Part shown: positions 46,754 through 55,064 of the stretch, piece by piece
Numbering within the stretch: the first letter of the stretch is position 1
How the letters are laid out: each line of letters opens with the position of its first letter
Program-made: the position numbers and the translations under genes
Assembly (NCBI GenBank): GCA_023091665.1
Contig: JALJCQ010000026.1
Span: forward strand, 620,001-684,000
DNA: 64,000 nucleotides
Source: Pythium myriotylum
Lineage: Eukaryota; Oomycota; Peronosporomycetes; Pythiales; Pythiaceae
Direction of reading: 5' to 3'
The notes under the pieces: model-generated
The model's database searches: none
The model's input: only the letters and a program-made list of their open reading frames with translations
What the model was told of the DNA's origin: nothing

Positions 46754-48004
46754 TCACCTGTCGGCGAGCGCGAACACGGGGCCGATGTTGAGGTTTTCCC
46801 AGCGCAGCAGCCCGATGATGACATCGGCCACGTTGCGCTGCGCGTTCGTCGGGTTGTCCATGTTGGTGGAGCCCGTGATGCGCACGCTGCAGCCGGCGTT
46901 GCTCACGATCGGCACGAACTCGGTCCACACGCAGACGTGCGTGGCCCACACGCGATTGTGCTCGTCGTCGGCAGATGGCCCCCCGAAGTCTTCGACGGTC
47001 GCGAGCCCGATGAGGAAGCCGTTGGTGGTGCGCATGCGGTAGCGCAAGTACGTGGAGATGACCTCGCGGTTGCTCGTGGTCGCGTCCTGGAGTCGGCGCT
47101 GGAAGATGTACGTGTCGTCGTTGAGCTGCTGCACGACGTGCATGGACTGCTGGCCGCTCGAGGGCGTGTCGCGATACGAGTGCATGGCGAGCTCGTTCTT
47201 CCACATGCGGTTCATGGCCTCGAAGGGCGAGATGTGCGGGAAGGCCTTCTCGAAGAGGAAGCGCATGTAGTGGTGCTCGCAGAGGTGGCGCACGTTCCAG
47301 CCGCAGAAGGGCGGCAGCGGCGTGGGTGATGACGGCGGCGACAGCGGCGACGACGTGTTGCTGCCGCGGTACTCGTCGTCGCTCGAGGGCGGCGGCGTCG
47401 CGACCCCGCTCGGAGAAGCGGCGGTCTTGGTCGAGAGCACGGAGATGGTCGTGGCCGTGGTCTGCCGGTTCTGGTGGAGGAGCTTGTGCTGGATGGCCGT
47501 CATGGCGCGGTGGACGTTGCCCATGATGGCCCAGACGGCGCTCTCGGAGAGCGGCGCGTAGGCGCTCGCGGGCGCGGGCACGGGCGACGCTGGCGGCGGC
47601 GGTGGGCGCGGCGCCTCGCCCGGTTCGGGGAAGTCTTCCTTGAGCACGCGGAGCTCCTCGGGCGTGGGCTCGACGAAGTCGCCGACGTGGCGCTCGAGCG
47701 TTTCTTTGAGCTTGTTCTTCTCGACGAGCGTCTGCTTGAGCAGGAAGTTCTCTTCCTGGAACTGCGCCTTGAGCGCCACGACCTCGGCGTAGGCGGCCGT
47801 GTCTTGCGGCGGCGCGGCGTGCTGCTGCTGCTGCTGGAGGGCCTGGTACTGGGCCTCGAGCCGCGCGACCATGGCGTGCAGGCGCTCCATGGTCTCTTTC
47901 TCGCGCTGCCGCGCCGCGCGCATCTGGTCGCGGTTCTTGCGCTTGCGGCGCGAGCGCGGCGAGAGCCCCGCGTAGGCGTCGGCGTCGGCGTCCGCTTGGT
48001 CCAT
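46754..48004 (-). CDS. bZIP transcription factor with unusual basic region (bZIP-6)
   Basis: 416 residues from the ATG at 48004; the longer open frame upstream is G+C-rich and probably untranslated. The basic region K-R-K-N-R-D-Q-M-R-A-A-R (Asn 24) sits almost at the N-terminus and has D-Q in place of the E-S/E-A found in its paralogues. A Gln-rich zipper follows (L-E-A-Q-Y-Q-A-L-Q-Q). A Pro-rich linker leads to the C-terminal module: F-C-G-W-N-V, F-L-F-E-K-A-F-P-H-I, L-N-D-D-T-Y-I-F-Q-R, L-R-Y-R-M-R-T, C-S-V-R-I-T-G and L-L-R-W-E. It lies between the plus-strand pair and the five-gene minus-strand series. Confidence 0.87.
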   Translation of the reverse strand: MDQADADADAYAGLSPRSRRKRKNRDQMRAARQREKETMERLHAMVARLEAQYQALQQQQQHAAPPQDTAAYAEVVALKAQFQEENFLLKQTLVEKNKLKETLERHVGDFVEPTPEELRVLKEDFPEPGEAPRPPPPPASPVPAPASAYAPLSESAVWAIMGNVHRAMTAIQHKLLHQNRQTTATTISVLSTKTAASPSGVATPPPSSDDEYRGSNTSSPLSPPSSPTPLPPFCGWNVRHLCEHHYMRFLFEKAFPHISPFEAMNRMWKNELAMHSYRDTPSSGQQSMHVVQQLNDDTYIFQRRLQDATTSNREVISTYLRYRMRTTNGFLIGLATVEDFGGPSADDEHNRVWATHVCVWTEFVPIVSNAGCSVRITGSTNMDNPTNAQRNVADVIIGLLRWENLNIGPVFALADR

Positions 48005-48388
48005 TTGCGCGCGGGGGCTCTTCTCTGCGGAGTGATGGTGCCGGCGGTCCACTGGATTCTCATGCCACCAGCGATCACGCAGCCGCCGCCTGGTCTCTGC
48101 GCATCTCCTTCCCACGGCGCGGCGCGTTCCTCTCGCTCGCGCGCGCGCCTGCCTGCCTGCCTCGCTGCTGCCTGCCTCCCTTCCTCTGCGAGGCGCTCGT
48201 CCGACGCGTCGGCCGCGCAGAGCAGCAGCCCAAAGGACGCTCGGTGGACACCCACGCCGGGCATAGTCAGAACTCATGGCGTGTCGGTTGATTTGTGGGC
48301 ATGGGACACGAAAGAGAAATGCCTCTGACATCAGGCGAACCGCCGTGTCTCTATTACGTCGTCGGCCAGGAAGACCTCCTGCTGCTGA
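48005..48388. other. Region between bZIP-6 and bZIP-7
   Basis: It contains the bZIP-6 promoter side, with CCTG/CCTC-rich direct repeats at about 48150-48185 (gcctgcctgcctcgctgc). No further gene is supported. Confidence 0.4.
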
Positions 48389-49447
48389 TCAGCTGCGCAC
48401 GAGCGCCGCCGGCGCGCGCGCCGCGTTGGCCTCTTCCCAGCGCGAGAGGCTGATGACCATCTCCAGCGCGTTCAGCTGCTCGTTCTCGGGCTCGCCGAAC
48501 GGCATGCGCCCCGAGAACTCGGCCCGGCAGTGCTCGGCGCCCGAGGCCTCGTCGCGCCACGGCTTGAGCTTGACGCAGAGGCAGACATTGAAACTCGCGC
48601 GCGCGGCCTCCTCGTCCTCGGGCGCCTCTTCGCCGGGCCCCGGCAGCGTCAGCATGCCGATCACGATCGTGCCGTTGGGCTCCTCGACGCGGAAGCGCAG
48701 CAGGAAGAGCACGCGGTCCTCGCGCACGCCGTTGGGGCCGTCCCACCGCGCCACCACGAACGCGTTCTCGTTGATGCGCTGCGCGATGCGCTGGATCGGT
48801 AGCCGCGTGCGGTAGCTCGTGAGCCGCTGCGCGTTGCGCCACACGCGCTGCGAGACCTCGCTCGCCGACACGCCGCGGAAGCACTTGGTGAAACGGTGGT
48901 ACCAATACGGTTGCTGCAGGAAGTACTGGATGCTCCAGCCGAAGAACTCGGACGTGAACGGCGGATGTGCAGCGCGCAGCCACTGGCGCTTGAAGGCCTT
49001 GCGCTTGGCGCGGTGGAGCAGTATGAGCTCCATGGCGCGCGCCTCCGAGAGCCGCGGGGCGCTGACGGCGTCCAGATCGAAGGGCGAGAACGCGTCGCTC
49101 GGCGGTTCAAGAGACGGCGGCTCTTCGCGCTGTATGTACTCGAGCAACAGCGCCACGTGGTCTTCCCAGCGAAGGCGCTCGTTGATTTCCTGCTGGAGTC
49201 GACTGTTCTCGGTGACGAGCGCGAGTGTCTGTGCTCGTGCGTCGCGAAGCTTCTGGGCTGGCCCACTGGCGTCGCCGTCGATCTGCTGGAGCAGCGCCGC
49301 GTGCGTGGCCGCGAGCGCCTCGGCCGTGGCGCGCAGCTCGCTGATGGTGCGCTGCTGGCGCTCGCGCAGGCGCTGCATGGCCTCGCGGTTGCGCTTGCGG
49401 CGCCGCGCGACCGCATCGTCGTCAGGCGGCGGTGGCCCAAACATCAT
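48389..49447 (-). CDS. bZIP transcription factor (bZIP-7)
   Basis: 352 residues from the first of two adjacent ATGs (49445-49447); an in-frame extension upstream would span the palindrome at 49475. The basic region K-R-N-R-E-A-M-Q-R-L-R-E-R has Asn 20. Zipper leucines fall at +18, +25 and +32 from Asn, the canonical spacing. A second helix ends L-R-W-E-D-H-V-A-L-L-L-E-Y. The module has F-F-G-W-S-I-Q-Y-F, R-F-T-K-C-F, R-I-N-E-N-A-F-V, L-L-R-F-R-V-E-E-P and F-S-G-R. It belongs to the tight subgroup bZIP-7 to bZIP-11. Confidence 0.9.
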   Translation of the reverse strand: MMFGPPPPDDDAVARRRKRNREAMQRLRERQQRTISELRATAEALAATHAALLQQIDGDASGPAQKLRDARAQTLALVTENSRLQQEINERLRWEDHVALLLEYIQREEPPSLEPPSDAFSPFDLDAVSAPRLSEARAMELILLHRAKRKAFKRQWLRAAHPPFTSEFFGWSIQYFLQQPYWYHRFTKCFRGVSASEVSQRVWRNAQRLTSYRTRLPIQRIAQRINENAFVVARWDGPNGVREDRVLFLLRFRVEEPNGTIVIGMLTLPGPGEEAPEDEEAARASFNVCLCVKLKPWRDEASGAEHCRAEFSGRMPFGEPENEQLNALEMVISLSRWEEANAARAPAALVRS

Positions 49448-49474
49448 TAGGAGACGTCGCGATGGGAAGATGGT

Positions 49475-49501
49475 GGAGGACTGACGAGTCGTCAGTCCTC
49501 C
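49475..49501. promoter_or_regulatory. Perfect 27-bp palindrome with bZIP half-sites upstream of bZIP-7
   Basis: GGAGGACTGACGA at 49475-49487, a central G, and TCGTCAGTCCTCC at 49489-49501 are exact reverse complements. The core TGACGAGTCGTCA holds two inverted TGAC half-sites, the type bound by bZIP dimers, separated by five bases. It lies 28 bp upstream of the bZIP-7 ATG, so it could be an operator or a 5'-leader hairpin. Confidence 0.75.
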
Positions 49502-49721
49502 GACTTTTTCCTTCTCTGTGACAAGGGGGAAAAAGTCCCGCGTTGCAGCCACGTGGATAGCCTCAACCCCTTGTTGAGTCGCGGAAGACTCGACGAGACC
49601 AACACGTTTGTCAGCTCGCATGTACTAGTATGTCGATTGAATTGTCGGCAGCAAGGAGGGCGAAAGAGAATTGGCGCGCCGTTGATTTATCAGTGAAGAC
49701 ATCATATTAGTTTACTCGGCT

Positions 49722-50804
49722 TTACGACCACTCCATGGGGACAGGAGGCGCCGCGACGTTAATTTCTTCCCAGCGCGCGAGGCTGATGACGAGCTCCAGC
49801 GCGTTGCGCTGTGCGTACGCCGGGTCGCCGAGCTGCGTGCGCCCCGAGTACTGGATCACGCAGTGCTCTTCGCCAGTTGCGTCGTCCTTGACGGGAGTGA
49901 TCTTGATGTAGAGGCACTCGTCTTCCACGCTCAGCAGCCTGTCATCGAGCTCCATCGCGCGGTTCTCGCCGGGCTCCGGCACCGCCTGCATGCCGATGCC
50001 GACAGTCCCGTCGGGCTTCTCCACCCGAAAGCGCAGCATGTACTGAACCCGGTTCGATTGAATGAAGTGGTCGCGCTCGCACGTCCACCACGCGAACACG
50101 AACGCGTTCTCGTCGATGCGCTGCGCCAGCACGCGACTCGGCACGCGCGCGCGATAATTCACGAGCCGCTGCGCGTTACCCCACGCTCGTGTCGAGACGG
50201 CGTGCGCCGAGACATTGCGGAAGACCTTGGTGAACTTGAGATGCCAGTGGCGTCCTTTGGGGAAGTAAAGGATCTCCCACCCAAAGAATTCGGACACGAG
50301 CGGCGCGCGCTCCGTGAGCAGCCATTGGCGCTTGATCGCTTTGCGCTTCTTGTGGTGGATGCGCATGAGGTCGTAGGCACGAGATTCTGTTAGCGGTGGG
50401 GTCACGATGGTGGCGAGGGGCAAGGGACGGCTCTCCCTCAGTCTCCCCTCCGAGTCTTCGTCCGCGTTGTCTGCTGGGAGGTGATGGAGAAGCAGTTTGA
50501 CGTGGTCTTCCCAGCGCTCGTGGGCGTCGATGGCCTCTTTCAGTCGCGCGTTCGCTGCCACGAGCGCCTCCGTGCACTCCTTGGCCTCCTCGAGCTGCAG
50601 CGACGGCAGCGGCCACGTCAGTCGGTCCTCGCCGATGAACTGCCGCTCCTCGATCCGCCGCAGCAGCCGCGCGTGGGTCGCCTCGAGCGCCTGGACCTGC
50701 CGACGCAGTTGCTCGACGCCTCGCTGCCGCCGCTCGCGCAGGCGCTGCATCGCCTCGCGCGTCTGTTGGCGGCGCTTGGCGACCGCGGCCTCGTGCGTCC
50801 CCAT
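49722..50804 (-). CDS. bZIP-like factor with Asn-to-Thr basic region (bZIP-8)
   Basis: 360 residues from the ATG at 50804, the start that aligns with its paralogues. An in-frame ATG at 50930 would begin one base after the stop of bZIP-9. The basic region reads R-R-Q-Q-T-R-E-A-M-Q-R-L-R: the position occupied by the near-invariant DNA-contacting Asn is Thr (residue 15). The zipper leucines are intact (+18, +25, +32). The C-terminal module is complete (F-F-G-W-E-I-L-Y-F, K-F-T-K-V-F, R-I-D-E-N-A-F-V-F-A, M-L-R-F-R-V-E-K-P, Y-S-G-R-T-Q-L-G, A-R-W-E). DNA specificity is likely altered. Confidence 0.88.
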   Translation of the reverse strand: MGTHEAAVAKRRQQTREAMQRLRERRQRGVEQLRRQVQALEATHARLLRRIEERQFIGEDRLTWPLPSLQLEEAKECTEALVAANARLKEAIDAHERWEDHVKLLLHHLPADNADEDSEGRLRESRPLPLATIVTPPLTESRAYDLMRIHHKKRKAIKRQWLLTERAPLVSEFFGWEILYFPKGRHWHLKFTKVFRNVSAHAVSTRAWGNAQRLVNYRARVPSRVLAQRIDENAFVFAWWTCERDHFIQSNRVQYMLRFRVEKPDGTVGIGMQAVPEPGENRAMELDDRLLSVEDECLYIKITPVKDDATGEEHCVIQYSGRTQLGDPAYAQRNALELVISLARWEEINVAAPPVPMEWS

Positions 50805-50931
50805 GGCCTCTGAGAAGCTCCGGGCGGCCCGAAGAGGTCCACTGTGACCATCACTCTGCACTTGAGGAACCGCAATGGCATGAGGCGGGGCAATGGGAGG
50901 TACCGGTAGGTTCTTATGGTCTGTGTTCATC

Positions 50932-52020
50932 CTACCACGCGAACGACGACGTCGCGACGTTCATGTCCTCCCAGCGAGCGAGGCTGATGACGAGCTCCAG
51001 CGCGTTCCGCTGGGCGTACGCCGGGTCGCCGAACTGCGTGCGGCCCGAGTACTCGGCCACGCAGTGCTCGGCCCCAGTGGCTTGGTCTTTGACCGTTGCG
51101 AGCTTGATGTAGAGACACTCGTCTTCCGTCAGGAACTGCTCGTCGTCCAGGGCGTCCTGCTCGCCTGGCGCGGGAATAGTCTGCAGGCCAATGCCGATCG
51201 ACCCGTCGGGTTCCTCCACGCGGAAACGCAGGATGTAGGTCACCTGGTTGCTCTGGATAAAGTGGTCTCGCTCAGCAGTCCATCGCGCAAAGACGATCGC
51301 GTTCTCGTTGATACGCTGCACGATGCGACGACTCGGCAGTCGCGAGCGATAGCCGACAAGTCGCTGCGCATGGGCCCACGCTCGCCGCGACACTTCTTGC
51401 GCCGACACGTCTCGGAACTGCTTGGTGAACTTGAGGTACCAGTAGCGTCCGTGGGGGAAGTAGTGGATCTCCCACCCTAAGAACTCGGACATGTAAGGAG
51501 CTCGCTTGGCCCGCAGCCACTCCCTCGAGATCGCCTCTTGCTTTTTGCGGTGGATCAGCATGAGCTTCATGGCTCGAGACTCGCTTAAACGCGGCGACGG
51601 CACAAAGTCCAGGGCTGAGAATGGAGACGGTTCGTCGATACCACCAGTTGACCCGTCAGCGTTCAAGTACTCGAGCATGAGGGCGACGTGGTCTTCCCAC
51701 CGCACTCGCTCGTCGATCGCACGATGGAGTTCGGCGTTTGCCGCCGCGAGCGTTTGGACGTGGCGCTTGGCCTCCTCCAACTCCATCCATGGCAGCGGCC
51801 AGGACAACTCGCTCCCTGATGGCTGTGTGAACTGTCTCAGCTCGACCTGACGGAGCAGGTTCGAGTAGGTGGCCTCGAGCGCGTCGACTGTGCCGCGGAG
51901 CCGCTCGATGGTCTGGTGCTGGCGCTCGCGCAGGCGCTGCATGGCCTCGCGCGTCTGCAGGCGCCGTCGCTCGCGCGCGCGTTCGCGAGCCGCTGTGTCC
52001 GTGATCTTCTTCCGGCCCAT
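50932..52020 (-). CDS. bZIP-like factor with Asn-to-Thr basic region (bZIP-9)
   Basis: 362 residues from the ATG at 52020, in place of a longer leader at 52098. The basic region R-R-L-Q-T-R-E-A-M-Q-R-L-R has Thr 23 where Asn is expected, as in its neighbour bZIP-8. Regular zipper leucines follow. The module matches bZIP-8 closely (L-G-W-E-I-H-Y-F, K-F-T-K-Q-F-R-D-V-S-A-Q-E-V-S, R-I-N-E-N-A-I-V-F-A-R-W, Y-S-G-R-T-Q-F-G-D-P-A-Y-A-Q-R-N). The shared substitution means it arose before this pair duplicated. Confidence 0.88.
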   Translation of the reverse strand: MGRKKITDTAARERARERRRLQTREAMQRLRERQHQTIERLRGTVDALEATYSNLLRQVELRQFTQPSGSELSWPLPWMELEEAKRHVQTLAAANAELHRAIDERVRWEDHVALMLEYLNADGSTGGIDEPSPFSALDFVPSPRLSESRAMKLMLIHRKKQEAISREWLRAKRAPYMSEFLGWEIHYFPHGRYWYLKFTKQFRDVSAQEVSRRAWAHAQRLVGYRSRLPSRRIVQRINENAIVFARWTAERDHFIQSNQVTYILRFRVEEPDGSIGIGLQTIPAPGEQDALDDEQFLTEDECLYIKLATVKDQATGAEHCVAEYSGRTQFGDPAYAQRNALELVISLARWEDMNVATSSFAW

Positions 52021-52191
52021 CGCATTGACAACTGATGGGTGAGCAGGCAGACGAAGAGCTACGAGACCAACACTCTCTTGGACAATTGAGACCGCCAAGC
52101 GGCGCGAGAATGCTGCCCGACATCTATGTCTTCTACGTACGGCTATGGACTACACTACTTCGACATCTAGACGACGTTAAGGGGGATGGTG

Positions 52192-53313
52192 TCACCACTG
52201 GAGCTGCAACGGAGGCGACAGGACATTCACTTCCTCCCAGCGTGCGAGGCTGATCACGAACTCGAGCGCGTTAAGCTGTGCGTAGTCCGTGTCGCCGAAT
52301 TGCGTGCGACCGGAGAACTCGGCCATGCAATGCTCTTCTCCCGAATCTTGCTTCTTTACGGGCTTGAGCTTGATGTAGAGACAGACATCCTCGCTCCCCG
52401 AGAACAACGTCTCCTCCACCGCGGCTTCGTCTTCGCCTGGCTCTGGAAGCGTCTGCATGCCAATCCCGATGGTTCCGTCGGGCTCTTCTACGCGAAAGCG
52501 AAGTAAATAGATGACTTGATTGCTCTTCATATTGCGGTCTCGCTCTCCTGTCCAGCGAGCGATCACAAAGGCATTCTCGTTGATACGCTGCACCATCCGT
52601 TGATACGGAAGACGCGTTCGATAGCTCACGAGTCGCTGGGCATTATCCCACGCACGTTGTGACACCTCTTGTGCTGTAACATTCTTGAACAATTTGGAGA
52701 ACTTCAGATGCCAGTATCGCCCGAGTGGGAAATATCGAATGTCCCACCCGAAGAAGACGGAGGTGAACGGAGTCCTCTTGGACGTGAGCCACAGCTTTTT
52801 CAGCGCCTTCCGTTTCTTGTGGTGGAAGATCATGAGTTCCATCGCACGCTGTTCTGTGAGCCGCGGTGCAGATATCAAGTCAAAGACACCAAACGGGACC
52901 GACATCGGACTCTCTTCAGGCTGTCTCGTGTCGATGTGGAGGTACTGAAGCAACAGCGCCACGTGGTCTTCCCAGCGGATTCGCTCGTCGATGGCTTGTT
53001 GGAGACTGGCGTTCGCCTCCACAAGACTCTGCGCCTCTTGCCTCGCGTCTTGCAGCTGCAGTGTCGGCAGCGGCCAGGCCAGCTCGTTGCTGAGCACGAC
53101 GTACAGCTGGCGCTTCTCGAGCTCCTGCAGCAGCGTCGCGTGGGTCGTCGCGAGCTCCTCGGCCGTGAGCCGCAGCTGCTCGACGGCGCGCTGCTGGCGC
53201 TCGCGCAGGCGCTGCATGGCCTCGCGGTTGCGCTTGCGCCGGCGCTCGAGCGAGAGCTGCGCGCGCGCGGCCGCCTTGGCGTCCGCCATCTCCATTCTGT
53301 CACTGGGTGTCAT
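52192..53313 (-). CDS. bZIP transcription factor (bZIP-10)
   Basis: 373 residues from the ATG at 53313; an ATG at 53295 is an alternative. The basic region K-R-N-R-E-A-M-Q-R-L-R-E-R keeps Asn (about 29), followed by a zipper (L-R-L-T-A-E-E-L-A-T-T-H-A-T-L-L). The second helix has R-W-E-D-H-V-A-L-L-L-Q-Y-L. The C-terminal module has F-F-G-W-D-I-R-Y-F, K-F-S-K-L-F, R-I-N-E-N-A-F-V-I-A-R-W, L-L-R-F-R-V-E-E-P and F-S-G-R-T-Q-F-G. It is the closest canonical-Asn relative of bZIP-7, and with it brackets the Thr pair. Confidence 0.9.
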   Translation of the reverse strand: MTPSDRMEMADAKAAARAQLSLERRRKRNREAMQRLRERQQRAVEQLRLTAEELATTHATLLQELEKRQLYVVLSNELAWPLPTLQLQDARQEAQSLVEANASLQQAIDERIRWEDHVALLLQYLHIDTRQPEESPMSVPFGVFDLISAPRLTEQRAMELMIFHHKKRKALKKLWLTSKRTPFTSVFFGWDIRYFPLGRYWHLKFSKLFKNVTAQEVSQRAWDNAQRLVSYRTRLPYQRMVQRINENAFVIARWTGERDRNMKSNQVIYLLRFRVEEPDGTIGIGMQTLPEPGEDEAAVEETLFSGSEDVCLYIKLKPVKKQDSGEEHCMAEFSGRTQFGDTDYAQLNALEFVISLARWEEVNVLSPPLQLQW

Positions 53314-53576
53314 CTGTTTCGACCATCACCCAGAATAACCCCCCCGGGAGGTCTAATGTGTGATTATGCAATCAGTCCGTGAACACGGACTCAAATCAGG
53401 GACCTTGTATTATGGACGTGTGAAAACGGTTTCCAAGAGAAGGGTTGAAACCGTGCCGATATCCTACATATCGGGACGAAATGGAACAGAATGGACCGGC
53501 CATCACCAAATCGAAGGATGTGCGAGGGGCGGATAGGATTCCTGGGGACAGAAGACGCGACTGTCGAGATGTCCTC
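53314..53576. promoter_or_regulatory. Intergenic region with three consecutive dyads
   Basis: Between bZIP-10 and bZIP-11: AGTCCGTG-AA-CACGGACT (53374-53391), ACGGTTTC/GAAACCGT (53426-53433 and 53447-53454) and CGATAT/ATATCG (53457-53473). Three inverted repeats within 100 bp suggest protein-binding sites or a structured leader of bZIP-10. Confidence 0.55.
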
Positions 53577-55064
53577 TCAGCTCTCTGACCACACGAGACG
53601 CTGCGTCGTGCCGACGTTAGTCTCTTCCCACCGAGAGAGCGAGATCACGGTCTCCAGTGCGTTTTGCTGAGCAAGCTGGTGCGCACCGAACCTGGTCTTA
53701 CCAACAAACTCGACGTGGCAGTGCTCGACGATCTCTCTGGTGGCCAGGTCGCATTCCTGGATCGGGGTGAAGAGGATCGACATGCTTGTATCGCTCGCCC
53801 ACACGTTCTCAAGGGCCCTGTCGGGGAAGGGTATGTCGGGTAGTGTCTGCTGACCGATGCAAATGACCCCGTCGGTCTCTCGCACACGGAAGCGAAGGTT
53901 GTAGATGCGGATGAACTCGAACTCGTTCTCGGGGTGGCGCTTATCGACTGCACTGACGAAGGTGTCTTCGTTCAATTCTTGGACGATCTATAGAGGACAA
54001 CACGGACGTCAGCATTTACCACGACTGAGGGGCTTGTGCCTTTGCTCGATCACCTTGCGTCGGTTGCACCCGGTACGGTAGTTGACTTGTTGACGCACAT
54101 GGGACCACGTGCGTGTAGCAATCTCTTCGGCAGTACGGTTGCGAAACATCTTGCGGAAGCTCACAAAGAGATACTTGCCCAGAAAGTGGTTTCGAATGTT
54201 CCACCCAAAGAAGTTGTAAATGTACCCTGGAGTTGCAAAACGCTTCTTCTGGATGCACTGGCGCTTCTTGCGTGCCATCATGATAATATCCATGGCTTTC
54301 TCCATGGTTACCCGAGGGGTCATGTGATCGTAGAGGATAGCACTGAGCGTTCCAGCAGTTCTTTCTTGGTCCTTGATCATTTCTTTCAACAGTCCTTCCA
54401 TTCTGTCCTCCCCCTTGATTCTCTCCGTGATCTCGTCCTGAAACTTAAGATTCTGCTCCATCAATGATTGGGCCTGTTGGCGCGCATCTTCGAGCTGTGC
54501 TTGAAGCTCAGCTAGATGCGGCTCTGTCGACGTTAAAGACAGTTTCTGATTCATTTGCTCGACGAGCCCGTTATGGATTTTCTCGAGCTCGGCTGCCTTG
54601 TCTCTGAGTCCATCCATGTAGTCCTTGTCCCGTTGGCGCGAGCGCTGCATGGCTTCACGATTGCGCTTGCGTCGGCGCTCGATGGAGAGCTGCTTGCGGC
54701 GTTCGAGGTCAGTCATTTCGATGTTCAGGTTGGTGGTAGACGGTTCGGGTGACGACACCGAGTGGGACTGAGATGGTGACGGTGGTACGGCGGCTTCAAG
54801 CTGCATGAGGCCGAGGCTGAACGTGTCGTCATCGAATGGCTGCTTGATGTCGACCGCGTCGTCGATCGCGAAGTCCTCGATCTCCATCTTGATGGTGGTG
54901 GCGGCCGCGGTCCCGAACGCTTGGTGCGCGTCGAAGTCGGCGACGACATCGACGGGGCTCGCGACGTCGTCGGTCGCGGGAGGCGTCTTCATCGTATGGG
55001 ACGCGAACCACATGGACGCGTCGCCCTCGTCCGCCGCCGCGTCGGGCTCATCGAAAAAAGCCAT
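53577..55064 (-). CDS. bZIP transcription factor, two exons (bZIP-11)
   Basis: Exon 1 (54054-55064) and exon 2 (53577-53987) are joined across a 66-bp phase-0 intron (53988-54053, GTGATC..CTATAG), giving 473 residues. Splicing turns Y-R-T-G-C-N-R-R-K into I-V-Q-E-L-N-E-D-T-F-V, which aligns with the Y-R-T-R-L-P ... V-Q-R-I-N-E-N-A-F-V of its paralogues. The N-terminal 125 residues are acidic and Ser/Pro-rich, probably an activation region. The basic region is K-R-N-R-E-A-M-Q-R-S-R-Q-R (Asn about 135). The intron sits inside the conserved module and is not seen in the other members. Confidence 0.88.
53988..54053 (-). other. bZIP-11 intron (66 bp)
   Basis: Minus-strand GTGATC donor, CTATAG acceptor, phase 0. 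Removal restores alignment with the paralogues across the module. Confidence 0.85.
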
